Source: JAGNXB01 sp942490895 (GTDB lineage Bacteria > Bacteroidota > Bacteroidia > Chitinophagales > Saprospiraceae). From it: a stretch of DNA of 64,000 bases. The translations under genes and the position numbers were made by a program. This document shows, piece after piece, positions 36,716 through 45,583 of this stretch. Below the pieces are notes generated by a model, which was given only the letters and a program-made list of their open reading frames with translations, was not told the origin of the DNA and did no database searches. Location of the stretch: assembly GCA_942490895.1 (NCBI GenBank), contig CALNZC010000052.1, positions 310,001 to 374,000 on the forward strand, in the 5' to 3' direction. The stretch's first letter is position 1. Each line of letters starts with the position of its first letter.

Positions 36716-37390
36716 ACCCCAAAACCATATTAGTTGAATGTTTACGGCCCGGCCAACCACGCATGGGCTTGCGGAACGGAACGTTGGTGCCGGACCGGTA
36801 GATCGTTATTGGAATAAAGAAGGACAGGGGCAGCACCTCGGGGGAAGGGGGAAATTGTCCGCCCAATGGCGGACCCTGTGGTGCCAAAACACTTCCATCT
36901 GCCTGTGCGGCAGGGAGTTTCGGCCCGGCTACGTTCATGGTGATTACAATTCGTCACCGAGGTCGATGAAAATGGACGTGCGGCACCTGCATACAGGGGA
37001 AGGGTGCTGCCCGCTGTCCTGGTTCCGCAGAGCCAGCTGGCTCCGGGAACAATCAAAGGGAAACAGACTGCTGAAAGAGAGGATGACCATCCATTTTGAA
37101 TGAAACGGTCGATCGACGTGATCCGATCGGATCGTTTTATCTGGCCTTCACTCGAAAAGATAAAGACCATGGTCCATAATAATATAGACAAAGGAAAGGC
37201 TATGCCATGACAGACCTCTGGTCTGCGGCTGCCCCGTAAAGGGTTGTTCATGGGAATACTTATTTAGCCCGATAGGCCACGCACTATTTTACTAGTGGCA
37301 CAGCACATCAAAGACAGTCATTTGCTTGTGCAAATGACAATAAACATGTCGAACGGATTCGGGAATTACCGGCAGGGATAAAGGCCGGCT
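36716..37390 (-). ncRNA. Candidate structured noncoding RNA (hairpin-rich element)
   Basis: This ~675-bp stretch is unusually dense in perfect inverted repeats: GTCCGCC/GGCGGAC at 36857-36874, CTGCC/GGCAG at 36899-36913, a long GTTCC..GAGCCAGCTGGCTC..GGAAC stem at 37022-37050, the palindromes GATCCGATCGGATC (37120-37133) and GACCATGGTC (37165-37174), CAGACC/GGTCTG at 37211-37225, and GTCATTTGC/GCAAATGAC at 37317-37338. An interrupted long stem joins GGACGTGCGGCACC (36974) with GGTGCTGCCCGCTGTCC (37003-37019). The minus-strand terminator at 36677-36715 implies transcription leftward. Open frames on both strands (up to ~169 codons) show no recognisable protein. I could not match it to RNase P, tmRNA or 6S RNA. 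The RNA call is inference. Confidence 0.35.
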
Positions 37391-37834
37391 TTTGGGCTAC
37401 GTCTGTAGGTGTTCAGGTCTTCTCATGGGTTCAGTTCTTGGGTATTAAAAAATGGTGTTTGTTGGTAGATACAAATTTACCGGATTGAGAACCTCCGCGC
37501 ATACCCTAATGAGTGTAAATTTGATATAGTTTTTTAATGTATTGGATATAATGTAAATAAGATGATCATTATCAACTGATTATCAATCAATTAATGGTTA
37601 TAACATGCTTATATTCGATATAAATGCATAATTAATCCACAATTAAACGAATTGCCCTTAACGCCCTGAAACACCAGCTGTCCAGGACATTTAAATAACC
37701 AATCAATACCCATATCCAATTTATGACCAACCGTGAATGGCGTAAATATATAGCCGTATTTAATTCAAAATAAATTATTCATTTTCAATGGGTGACTGAA
37801 GTCAGCCGTCCAATTTCAGGCAAGGTCAGTTATT
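37391..37834. other. AT-rich intergenic island, no gene seen
   Basis: From about 37490 to 37790 the sequence becomes markedly AT-rich (for example TTGATATAGTTTTTTAATG and ATTAATCCACAATTAAACG), unlike its surroundings. No ORF, RNA gene or clear DnaA-box cluster was found. It separates the hairpin-rich element from the tandem repeats. Confidence 0.5.
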
Positions 37835-38950
37835 CCGATTTCCGACTTTCTCCCGCCACAGCGGACAGGCCCTCCTGCGGCGGGTAAACATTTCTTGTTC
37901 CTGCGTTCCTTATTCCAAGTTCCTGCTTTTTGCTTTGTGCTTGCCTGATTAGTCTTGACCGTCGAAATAACCCAATAACAAAATATCGAAATAGCTCCTC
38001 ATCCCTTCTGCTTCGACCGGCGGACAGGCATTCCTCATTCCTGATTCTTCATTCCTCATTCCTCATTCCTCCTTCCACCCCTGCGGCTCTTCGTCACAAA
38101 GTCTCAACGTCCCAAAGTTTTTCCGATTTCCGCCTTTCTCCCGCCACAGCGGACAGGCCCTCCTGCGGCGGGTAAACATTCCTCGTTCCTGCGTTCCTTA
38201 TTCCAAGTTCCTGCTTTTTGCTTTGTGCTTGCCTGATTAGTGTTGACCGTCGAAATAACCCAATAACAAAATATCGAAATAGCTCCTCATCCCTTCTGCT
38301 TCGACCGGCGGACAGGCATTCCTCATTCCTGATTCCTCATTCCTGATTCCTCCCACCCCTGCGGCTCTTCGTCACAAAGTCTCACGGTCCCAAAGTTTTT
38401 CCGATATCCACCTTTCTCCCTCCATAGCGGGCAGGCCCTCCTGCGGCGGGTAAACATTCCTCGTTCCTGCGTTCCTTATTCCAATTTCCTGCTTTGTGCT
38501 TTGTGCTTGCCTGATTAGTCTTGACCGTCGAAATAACCCAATAACAAAATATCGAAATAGCTCCTCATCCCTTCTGCTTCGACAGGCGGACAGGCATTCC
38601 TGATTCTTCATTCCTCATTCCTGATTCCTCATTCCTTCCACCCCTGCGTCTCTTCGTCACAAAGTCTCACGGTCTCAAAGTTTTTCCGATATCCACCTTT
38701 CTCCCGCCACAGCGGACAGGCCCTCCTGCGGCGGGTAAACATTTCTTGTTCCTGCGTTCCTTATTCCAAGTTCCTGCTTTGTGCTTTGTGCTTGCCTGAT
38801 TAGTCTTGACCGTCGAAATAACCCAATAACAAAATATCGAAATAGCTCCTCATCCCTTCTGCTTCGACCGGCGGACAGGCATTCCTGATTCTTCATTCCT
38901 ACCACCCCTGCGTCTCTTCGTCACAAAGTCTCACGGTCTCAAAGTCTCCC
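37835..38950. repeat. Four tandem copies of a ~280-bp intergenic repeat
   Basis: Copies begin at 37835, 38123, 38401 and 38686, each opening with CCGAT(T/A)TCC. Each contains CAGCGGACAGGCCCTCC, GCTTTGTGCTTGCCTGATTAG, TTGACCGTCGAAATAACCC, CAAAATATCGAAATAGCTCC and a closing CTCTTCGTCACAAAGTCTC. Junctions carry variable numbers of TTCCTCATTCC / TTCCTGATTCC words. Copies are very similar and contain no real gene; minus-strand frames of 76-79 codons are repeat translations. Confidence 0.9.
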
Positions 38951-39009
38951 CTTCTCACTTTAACACCCGATTAACCTCTTCAACCATAACATCACCGCCA
39001 TTCACCCGT

Positions 39010-39017
39010 TATCTTTG
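39010..39017 (+). promoter_or_regulatory. Bacteroidota -7 element (TATCTTTG) at the LolA-like start
   Basis: TATCTTTG matches the TAnnTTTG -7 consensus of Bacteroidota sigma factor and ends one base before the first ATG at 39019. No TTG was found at the expected -33 distance. If it is used, the transcript would be leaderless or start at the second ATG (39022). Confidence 0.35.
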
Positions 39018-39018
39018 T

Positions 39019-39696
39019 ATGATGAAAATGACCTGGCAGTTCCTCCTTTCCGGCCTTCTGATCATTGGCGGCCACTACCTCCTGATCGCTCAAGACAGCT
39101 CAGACCCTTCCGCACGAAAGGTGCTGACGGAAATGAAGAAGCATTACAGCACTTCCACTTCTTCTGCCTACACCCTGCGGATGACCGTTGCCGTCCCCGA
39201 ACAGGAACCACAAATCACTGACGGAAAACTGGTCCAAAACAACGAACAATACCAGCTCGACCTTGGCCAGCAATCCTGGTATTGCAATGGCAAAACCGTC
39301 TGGATTCACCTCAAAGACCAAAAGGAAGTCCAGGTCCATTCAGCTACAGGCACAGCCGGCAGTGAATCCTTTCTGACACCGAAGTCCATCCTCAATCGCT
39401 TTGATAATGGCAACTACATCTATGCCCTGAGCGGTACAGGTGTCGAGAACAAACAAGCCGTCCGGTATATCGATTTCAAACCCAGGGATCGAAACGATGA
39501 ATTTATCAAGTTGCGTCTGAGCGTCGCTTCCCATTCGCCCGATGTGGTCAAATTCGAAGCTTTCAGCCGAGATGGCATTCGCTATACTCTGGATATCCTA
39601 CAGGTCAAATCACCTGTGAAGACCACTGCGTCTCAGTTCACCTTCGACCCCAAAGCCCACCGTGGCATTCACGTCGAAGACCTGCGCATCGACTGA
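39019..39696 (+). CDS. LolA-family outer-membrane lipoprotein carrier-like protein
   Basis: The 225-residue exported protein has a signal peptide (QFLLSGLLIIGGHYLLIAQ). A LolA/LolB-type half-barrel follows: KVLTEMKKHYSTSTSSAYTLRMTV, QYQLDLGQQSWYCNGKTVWIHLKDQKEVQV, PKSILNRFDNGNYIYAL and a closing FTFDPKAHRGIHVEDLRI. LolA shuttles lipoproteins across the periplasm in an unfolded-lipid-cavity fold, and Bacteroidota have several paralogues. The gene stands alone after the repeat array. Confidence 0.85.
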   Translation: MMKMTWQFLLSGLLIIGGHYLLIAQDSSDPSARKVLTEMKKHYSTSTSSAYTLRMTVAVPEQEPQITDGKLVQNNEQYQLDLGQQSWYCNGKTVWIHLKDQKEVQVHSATGTAGSESFLTPKSILNRFDNGNYIYALSGTGVENKQAVRYIDFKPRDRNDEFIKLRLSVASHSPDVVKFEAFSRDGIRYTLDILQVKSPVKTTASQFTFDPKAHRGIHVEDLRID

Positions 39697-39869
39697 TCCC
39701 TGCCTTCTTTTCAACTCCGCTTAAGCTGAACTGTTACCACAGTTCGGCTCGCCATTGAGTCGCTATTCTGTGATGTCATCCCGGCGACTGCGTCAAGATC
39801 TATCCAGGCAAATCGCCCCCCTTTCGCTCAAAATCCTATATTCGCCACCCCAAAACCGACAAGGAAGAC

Positions 39870-42803
39870 GTGGCCGAATCGACATTCCAACTGATCATCA
39901 ACCTCATTCCTCAGTCTCACCCCGGACTGGTGGCTCAGATTTGGGCAGCCCCCAAGGCGGAAGATGGTGAGATTTCTGTCGTCACCACCAAACTGACGGT
40001 TGGCAACGCTCCAGACTTCGGGATACAAAAAGGCGGTGACCTGGATACCCTCCTTCGATCCGCTGATGCGTTGGAAACACTCGCGCTGATTCGCGATATT
40101 CTCCGTCAGCCTAAAAAAATGCCCACTGTAGAGGCGTTCACCAAAGACGAAAAAAACCTGGCCCTCCTGCGAAAACGCGCTGATCGCCTGATCGCTCAGT
40201 GGCTGGATCTGGCCGCACAGGTCGACCTTCCTATCGCCCTGGGCCTCGACCGGATGGCCCTGGTGTCCAGCCATCAACTCCATGTGGTCAAAGCCCCCGT
40301 TCAACCCGCCCTGAAATTCAGCCGCACTCCCGATGGCATGACCTATCGTCTCCGCCTCCAACACCAGGACAAACAACAGTCCCTTCTCGGGCAAACTCTT
40401 CAGGTATTGAGCAATCAACCCGCCTGGGTGGTCCTCAATCGATTCCTCATCCGCCTGGACCAGATCCATGGCAACATGCTCAAGCCGTTCACCCAGAAAG
40501 ACGAGGTTCACATTCCCGAAAAACTACTCAAGACCTATATCCAGAAGTTTCTCATGAAAGCCAGCCAACTGGCCGACGTCGAAACAGAAGGATTTGAGAT
40601 TCGCGTCCACAACACCATTCAAACGGCATCACTTCGCACCATACATCATGTCTTTCAGGAAGAAACTCATCTTGGCCTTGAGTTCGATTATGAAGGGCTC
40701 ATCCTGGCCGACCACTCGGACACCCAATTCAGACAGGGGTTTTCTGACCCGGAGAAAGGACCATTGGTCATCGACCGCTATGAACGGAACCCCAAAGAAG
40801 AGGCCCACTGGCAAACGATTCTGAAAAACTGTGGCCTGCATCGTGAAGTGAGCGGCACCTGGATCCATCCGGATCACCGGACCCTCCCTGAAGTGATCGA
40901 ATGGTTGATCCAGGAGAAACAATCCCTGGAGTCATCCGGATTTTCCCTCCACTTACCTGTAGCTGATTGTGGAACTGTACTCCTGGAATGGCCCGAATTA
41001 AACGTCCATTCAGAAGACCATCAAACAGATTGGTTTGATATCCACGGCACGGTGCACGTTGGCGAAAAATCCCTGCCCTTCGTCCAACTTGCCCAAACCA
41101 TCCTCGATCAACAGCGCTTTCATCCTCTGGGTGATGGCTTTTGCTTTCTCATCCCGGAGGCCTGGCTCAGTGAATACCGTGACTATTTTACCCTGGGAGA
41201 GGTCCAGGCTGATCATCTCCGGATGACCAGAGCGCAGGGGTTGGCACTCCAATCCAACTCCTCTCACGATAGAGAAGCGCCAACTGCTCGGATCGAGATC
41301 CCCAACATTTCCGCTCCTGCCGATCTGAAGGCCACCCTCCGCCCTTATCAGCTGGAAGGCTTCCAATGGCTGGCCGGGGTCCAACAAGCCGGTCTGGGCG
41401 CTTGCCTGGCAGACGATATGGGCCTGGGCAAAACCCTGCAGACCATTGCTCTACTCCTGCACATGCAAGGGAACAGCGTGCGTGACGATGCACCCGATCA
41501 GAAGTTGCAACTGGATATGTTTGCCATTCCGGAGCGACCTCCATTGCGGGCTCTGATTATTCTGCCTGCAACCCTTGTCTTCAACTGGAAGGAGGAGATC
41601 CAACGATTCGCACCCCACCTGCGCGTCTATGTGCATACCGGCAAGGATCGCTACCAGGATCCGGGTGCTATTCTGCCTTGGGACATCGTACTGACCACCT
41701 ATAATCTGGTCGTTCGAGATCTGGCTGTCCTGAGTCGCTGCCCGTTCAGCTGCCTGGTACTGGATGAAAGCCAACAGATCAAGAATCACCGCTCCCAGAC
41801 ATTCCAGGCGGTGGAAGCGTTACAAGCGGATTTTCGACTGGCCCTGACGGGGACACCCGTTGAAAACAGCCTTAGTGACCTGTGGTCACAAATGCAGTTT
41901 ATCAATCCAGGCTTGCTCGGTACCTATCCCGAATTTCGGGAACATTATCAACGTCCCATCGAAAAAGGAAAGGACCCGGAGCGGGAGGAGTCCCTTCGTC
42001 AACTGGTGCGCCCTTATCTCCTCCGACGTCGTAAACATGAGGTCGCTACTGACCTGCCACCACTCACCGAACAGGTCATCTATTGTGAAATGGATGAGGA
42101 ACAGGCCCGGGTTTATGAAGAAGAGAAGTCGGCCGTTCGCAATATGCTGCTGGACCAATTGCGGTCTGGTGGTTCGCACCGGGCACCCCATGTACTCAAC
42201 GCCTTAATGCGCCTTCGACAGATCGCGATCAAGCCGTCGATTTACCCCGAATATGCCGACATTCCCTCCGGAAAAATGGAGGTTATCTGTGCCGAATTGG
42301 AAAACCTCGCCAAGAGTGGTCAACAGGCCTTGATCTATTCTGCTTTTCGCAAACATCTCCAGGCCTATGCCGATTGGCTCAAGGCAGCGGGACTTACGTA
42401 CACGGAATTGCACGGAGGCGTTGCGGCAAATAAACGAGGGGCCGTCGTCAAACAATTCCAGGAGCAAAAGGCCCAGTTTTTTCTCGCCACCCTGAAGGCG
42501 GGTGGGGCAGGCCTGAACTTGACCGCTGCCGAATATATCCTGCTGGCAGACCCCTGGTGGAATCCCGCGGTTGAAGCCCAGGCTGTCGGTCGTGGCCATC
42601 GGATCGGCCAGGATAAACCCGTCTTTGCTCTTCGTTTCATTACCCTCAATACCATTGAGGAAAAGATCCTCAAACTGCAAGCACGGAAGGATGCTCTTAA
42701 AGAATCCATCATTGAAACGGAGGAAGATTACCTGGGTTTACTCGAATCCGATGAGCTCCTGTTCCTGGTCGATGGCACCGGCGAGAACCAAACACAGGCT
42801 TGA
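39870..42803 (+). CDS. SNF2-family DEAD/DEAH-box helicase
   Basis: The 977-residue protein starts on GTG at 39870. Residues 1-480 are a large N-terminal region without a recognised motif. The SNF2 ATPase follows: motif I DDMGLGKT (about 515-522), ILPATLVFNWKEE, motif II DESQ (about 631) in place of the usual DEAQ/DEAH, and motif III LTGTPVENSLSDLWS. The C-terminal RecA lobe carries LRQIAIKPS, YSAFRKHLQ, TLKAGGAGLNLTAAEYI and the motif VI QAVGRGHRIGQDKPV. Such proteins move along duplex DNA or remodel protein-DNA complexes. The bacterial role (RapA-like or phage-defence-related) cannot be set from sequence, and no defence partners are nearby. Confidence 0.9.
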   Translation: MAESTFQLIINLIPQSHPGLVAQIWAAPKAEDGEISVVTTKLTVGNAPDFGIQKGGDLDTLLRSADALETLALIRDILRQPKKMPTVEAFTKDEKNLALLRKRADRLIAQWLDLAAQVDLPIALGLDRMALVSSHQLHVVKAPVQPALKFSRTPDGMTYRLRLQHQDKQQSLLGQTLQVLSNQPAWVVLNRFLIRLDQIHGNMLKPFTQKDEVHIPEKLLKTYIQKFLMKASQLADVETEGFEIRVHNTIQTASLRTIHHVFQEETHLGLEFDYEGLILADHSDTQFRQGFSDPEKGPLVIDRYERNPKEEAHWQTILKNCGLHREVSGTWIHPDHRTLPEVIEWLIQEKQSLESSGFSLHLPVADCGTVLLEWPELNVHSEDHQTDWFDIHGTVHVGEKSLPFVQLAQTILDQQRFHPLGDGFCFLIPEAWLSEYRDYFTLGEVQADHLRMTRAQGLALQSNSSHDREAPTARIEIPNISAPADLKATLRPYQLEGFQWLAGVQQAGLGACLADDMGLGKTLQTIALLLHMQGNSVRDDAPDQKLQLDMFAIPERPPLRALIILPATLVFNWKEEIQRFAPHLRVYVHTGKDRYQDPGAILPWDIVLTTYNLVVRDLAVLSRCPFSCLVLDESQQIKNHRSQTFQAVEALQADFRLALTGTPVENSLSDLWSQMQFINPGLLGTYPEFREHYQRPIEKGKDPEREESLRQLVRPYLLRRRKHEVATDLPPLTEQVIYCEMDEEQARVYEEEKSAVRNMLLDQLRSGGSHRAPHVLNALMRLRQIAIKPSIYPEYADIPSGKMEVICAELENLAKSGQQALIYSAFRKHLQAYADWLKAAGLTYTELHGGVAANKRGAVVKQFQEQKAQFFLATLKAGGAGLNLTAAEYILLADPWWNPAVEAQAVGRGHRIGQDKPVFALRFITLNTIEEKILKLQARKDALKESIIETEEDYLGLLESDELLFLVDGTGENQTQA

Positions 42804-42894
42804 ATCAGGTATATACCAAATTGGCATGCCTTTTCAATAGGCCCATCATTCGTCCATCTGAGAGCAGGTTCCCTGAAAATGTTGTCCTACCTTT

Positions 42895-44403
42895 ATGGGC
42901 ATGGGAATCCGTTCATTGCTCATCCGCCCATTCGCCCGGTATATCTCCAGGGACATTGCACACTGGTCTGCTCGCGCAGTAGACTGTCAGGACCGCATCT
43001 TTAAAGACTTGATCCGTAAGGCATCACAAACCGCCTATGGGAAAGATCATGGATTTTCAGAGATTCATTCCCACCAGGATTTTGCAAAGGCCGTTCCGAT
43101 CCGAGACTATGAGGGATTACGGGATTATGTCGATCGCATCAAAGCCGGCGAATCAGATGTATTGTGGCCAGGCAAACCCAAATATTTCGCAAAAACGTCC
43201 GGCACCACCTCGGGTGTGAAATATATCCCGCTCACCCGGGACAGTATGCCCAACCATTTTAATACGGCTCGGAATGCGTTATTGCATTATGCGGCTCAAA
43301 CCGGGAATTTTTCATTTTTTGATGGGAAATTGATCTTCCTCTCCGGAAGCCCGGAAATGGATGTGATTGGTGGTATTCCGACGGGCCGTCTTTCCGGTAT
43401 CGTCAACCATGAGATACCCGCCTGGCTGCGCACCAACCAGCGGCCATCTTACGAGACAAACTGTATTGAGGATTGGGAAACAAAACTCGATCGGATCGTC
43501 AATGAGACCATCGATCAGGATATGCGACTGATCAGTGGTATCCCCCCCTGGGTGCAGATGTACTATGAACGATTACTTCAACGCAGTGGACGGTCTACCG
43601 TTCGAGAATTATTCCCCAGGTATTCCGTCTTTGTCTATGGCGGTGTTAATTTCTCACCGTATCGGGCCAAGCTGGAAGAATTGACCGGTGGTCGAATGGA
43701 CAGCGTGGAGACCTATCCGGCCTCAGAGGGATTCATTGCGTTTCAAGATGTTCCAGGGGATTCCGGCCTGCTACTGAATGCCAATTCAGGGATATTTTTT
43801 GAATTTGTTCCCCTCTCCGAAATCCATCAGGAGAACCCGACCCGACTGACGCTTGGCGAGGTCAAAACAGTAACAGATTATGTCCTCATCATCAATTCCA
43901 ATGCTGGATTGTGGGGGTATAATATTGGCGACACTGTTGAATTCATCTCCACAGACCCCTATCGGATCCGGGTCAGTGGCCGCGTCAAACATTATATTTC
44001 CGCCTTTGGGGAGCATGTGATCGGCAAAGAAGTAGAAGCGGCGATGCAGGAAGTCACCCAACAGTTTGGATTACAAACCATAGAATTCACAGTGGCCCCT
44101 CAAGTCACCCCAGCGGAGGGTGGCCTGCCCTACCATGAATGGCTGATCGAGTTTGCAGAGATGCCCACCGATCTCGACGCCGTTTCTGCTGCCCTGGACC
44201 AAGCTATGATTCGGCAGAATATCTATTACGAGGATTTAATCTCCGGGCAGATTCTACGCCCTCTTGTCCTCACCCCACTGAGGCAGGACGCCTTCCGGGA
44301 ATACATGAAATCGGAGGGGAAACTGGGTGGGCAAAACAAAGTACCTCGCCTGAGTAATGATCGTAAACTGGCGGATGCTTTGATACCCTTTCGCATCGAT
44401 TAA
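42895..44403 (+). CDS. GH3 auxin-responsive promoter-family acyl-acid-amido synthetase-like protein
   Basis: The 502-residue protein spans the whole GH3 family: early KTSGTTSGVKYIPLT (ATP-binding P-loop-like motif of the ANL superfamily), SGIPPWVQMYYERLL, YPASEGFIAFQD and VTDYVLIINSNAGLWGYNIGDTVEF, then SGRVKHYISAFGEHV. Plant GH3 enzymes adenylate plant hormones and join them to amino acids. Bacterial members are widespread in Bacteroidota and their substrates are unknown. ATG codons at 42895 and 42901 are both possible starts. A TACCTTTA -7-like element overlaps the first, which makes the second attractive. Confidence 0.9.
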   Translation: MGMGIRSLLIRPFARYISRDIAHWSARAVDCQDRIFKDLIRKASQTAYGKDHGFSEIHSHQDFAKAVPIRDYEGLRDYVDRIKAGESDVLWPGKPKYFAKTSGTTSGVKYIPLTRDSMPNHFNTARNALLHYAAQTGNFSFFDGKLIFLSGSPEMDVIGGIPTGRLSGIVNHEIPAWLRTNQRPSYETNCIEDWETKLDRIVNETIDQDMRLISGIPPWVQMYYERLLQRSGRSTVRELFPRYSVFVYGGVNFSPYRAKLEELTGGRMDSVETYPASEGFIAFQDVPGDSGLLLNANSGIFFEFVPLSEIHQENPTRLTLGEVKTVTDYVLIINSNAGLWGYNIGDTVEFISTDPYRIRVSGRVKHYISAFGEHVIGKEVEAAMQEVTQQFGLQTIEFTVAPQVTPAEGGLPYHEWLIEFAEMPTDLDAVSAALDQAMIRQNIYYEDLISGQILRPLVLTPLRQDAFREYMKSEGKLGGQNKVPRLSNDRKLADALIPFRID

Positions 44404-44495
44404 CCGCCGCAATGTTCAGGAGAATGAGGTCAGACCCCTCGACTTTGCCGATGTCTCTTATCTTTACGCTCCATTCACTAAATAATATTCGATTT

Positions 44496-44978
44496 ATGAA
44501 GATTTTTCAATTTCTAGGCTTGAGCCTGTTAGCAATGTCCCTGACTATGGGCGCATGCAAAAAAGATGACGACACGCAGTCAACCAGTGACATTCTGATC
44601 GAAGGCAAGTGGGATTTGACCGCTGCCAACATCAATCCAGGTTTCGAAGTATTCCCTGGAGTGGTGCTCTCCGACTTGTTGATTGATGAAGATCCTTGCG
44701 ATGCGGATGACCTGACCGTCTTTAATGCCGATGGCACAGCAACTGGCGAAGAAGGTGCAACCAAGTGTGATCCAAGCGATCCTCAGACGTATAGCAATGG
44801 AACTTGGGCATTATCTGCCGACGAGAAGACACTGACTATGGACTTTGATGGTACTGAAATTGCATTTACCGTTAAATCTGCTTCTTCCAGCAAAATTGTC
44901 CTGGAAACAGCTGCTGACAATTTTGACACTGATTTCCCTTCGACATCTACGGTAACCTTTACGTTTACCAAGGTTTAA
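44496..44978 (+). CDS. Lipocalin-like domain lipoprotein
   Basis: From the ATG at 44496 the 160-residue product has a lipobox (LTMGAC, Cys20) followed by KKDDD, the acidic export-type tail common in Bacteroidota surface lipoproteins. A lipocalin-like beta-barrel follows (ILIEGKWDLTAANI, DDLTVFNADGTATG, YSNGTWALSADEKTLTMDF, closing TVTFTFTK). Ligand and role are unknown. The frame also runs upstream to 44412 but the signal peptide sets the start. A strong terminator follows. Confidence 0.85.
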   Translation: MKIFQFLGLSLLAMSLTMGACKKDDDTQSTSDILIEGKWDLTAANINPGFEVFPGVVLSDLLIDEDPCDADDLTVFNADGTATGEEGATKCDPSDPQTYSNGTWALSADEKTLTMDFDGTEIAFTVKSASSSKIVLETAADNFDTDFPSTSTVTFTFTKV

Positions 44979-44997
44979 GCAAGGCATTTATTGCATC

Positions 44998-45039
44998 AAA
45001 AATCCCGGGCCGATGCAGATCGACCCGGGATTTTTATTT
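44998..45039 (+). terminator. Intrinsic terminator after the lipocalin-like lipoprotein
   Basis: AAAAATCCCGGG pairs perfectly with CCCGGGATTTTT around a 14-nt loop that itself contains CGAT/ATCG, followed by ATTT. Because the stem is flanked by A and T runs it could work in both directions and also end the converging DUF1648 gene. Confidence 0.9.
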
Positions 45040-45062
45040 ACGCCATATTGTAGTGGACGCTG

Positions 45063-45539
45063 CTACTTCAACCTTTTTGCCTGCATGATATACCAGATCA
45101 TCAACCCGAAAATGGCGCCCATAAACAACCAGATATACACCATATGCGGGGAAGGCCGTTCCAGGGCTTGTTGTACCGAGACATAGGAGATATACACCAT
45201 AATGCCCATGATGACAATGGCCAGCAAACGAATAAACAGGATCATCAAGTGCCGCTGCCGATCCTTGTTTTCCTCTGTGATGGCCACAGGGTAGTTGATA
45301 TATTTTGAGTTAAATGAGGGCACCGCCAACATCATGCCCACTGAAAAAAGGGCGATCATTGGAAGGAGCCAGATGGTCATTTTCTTCCCCCAGCCATCTG
45401 CCTCTCCAGCTGCATTAAAATGAATGGGAATGGTCTCCGGCAATTGATTGAATACGCTGAATAGCCAGCCGAACCAGATCACAAATGCAATTCCAAATCC
45501 GATGTTGATCCATTTTGATTCCATATGAACAAGATACAT
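45063..45539 (-). CDS. DUF1648 membrane protein
   Basis: The 158-residue protein has four hydrophobic segments and the DUF1648 signature LPETIPIHFNAAGEADGWGKK after the first helix. Small DUF1648 membrane proteins are often found with regulators of the SdpI type, but function is not established. An alternative start is the Met at 45524. It lies 44 bp downstream of the T9SS-substrate gene on the same strand. Confidence 0.8.
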   Translation of the reverse strand: MYLVHMESKWINIGFGIAFVIWFGWLFSVFNQLPETIPIHFNAAGEADGWGKKMTIWLLPMIALFSVGMMLAVPSFNSKYINYPVAITEENKDRQRHLMILFIRLLAIVIMGIMVYISYVSVQQALERPSPHMVYIWLFMGAIFGLMIWYIMQAKRLK

Positions 45540-45583
45540 ATTCGGCTGAAATCAAACGATGAAATCCGAGTCTGCGAAATGGG

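Noticed and set aside
36742..37251. Minus-strand open frame of 169 codons in the hairpin-rich region
   Set aside because: No signal, domain or family pattern is visible, and overlapping frames on both strands are equally open because of high GC. The exact palindromes and the terminator fit RNA better than protein.
36716..37251. RNase P RNA, tmRNA or 6S RNA
   Set aside because: The conserved GAGGAAAGTCC-type core of RNase P and the tRNA-like ends of tmRNA are absent on both strands.
37490..37790. Replication origin in the AT-rich island
   Set aside because: Only an imperfect TTAATCCACA word resembles a DnaA box, there is no cluster, and no dnaA, dnaN or gidA-type neighbours are present.
38372..38905. 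Two similar minus-strand frames of 76-79 codons
   Set aside because: They arise from neighbouring copies of the ~280-bp tandem repeat and carry no protein-like conservation.
24903..38950. CRISPR array
   Set aside because: Repeat units are 220-280 bp and contiguous, not short repeats separated by unique spacers, and no cas genes are present.
39870..42803. SNF2 helicase as part of a phage-defence island
   Set aside because: No nuclease, methyltransferase or other defence partner lies nearby; neighbours are a LolA-like carrier and a GH3 enzyme.
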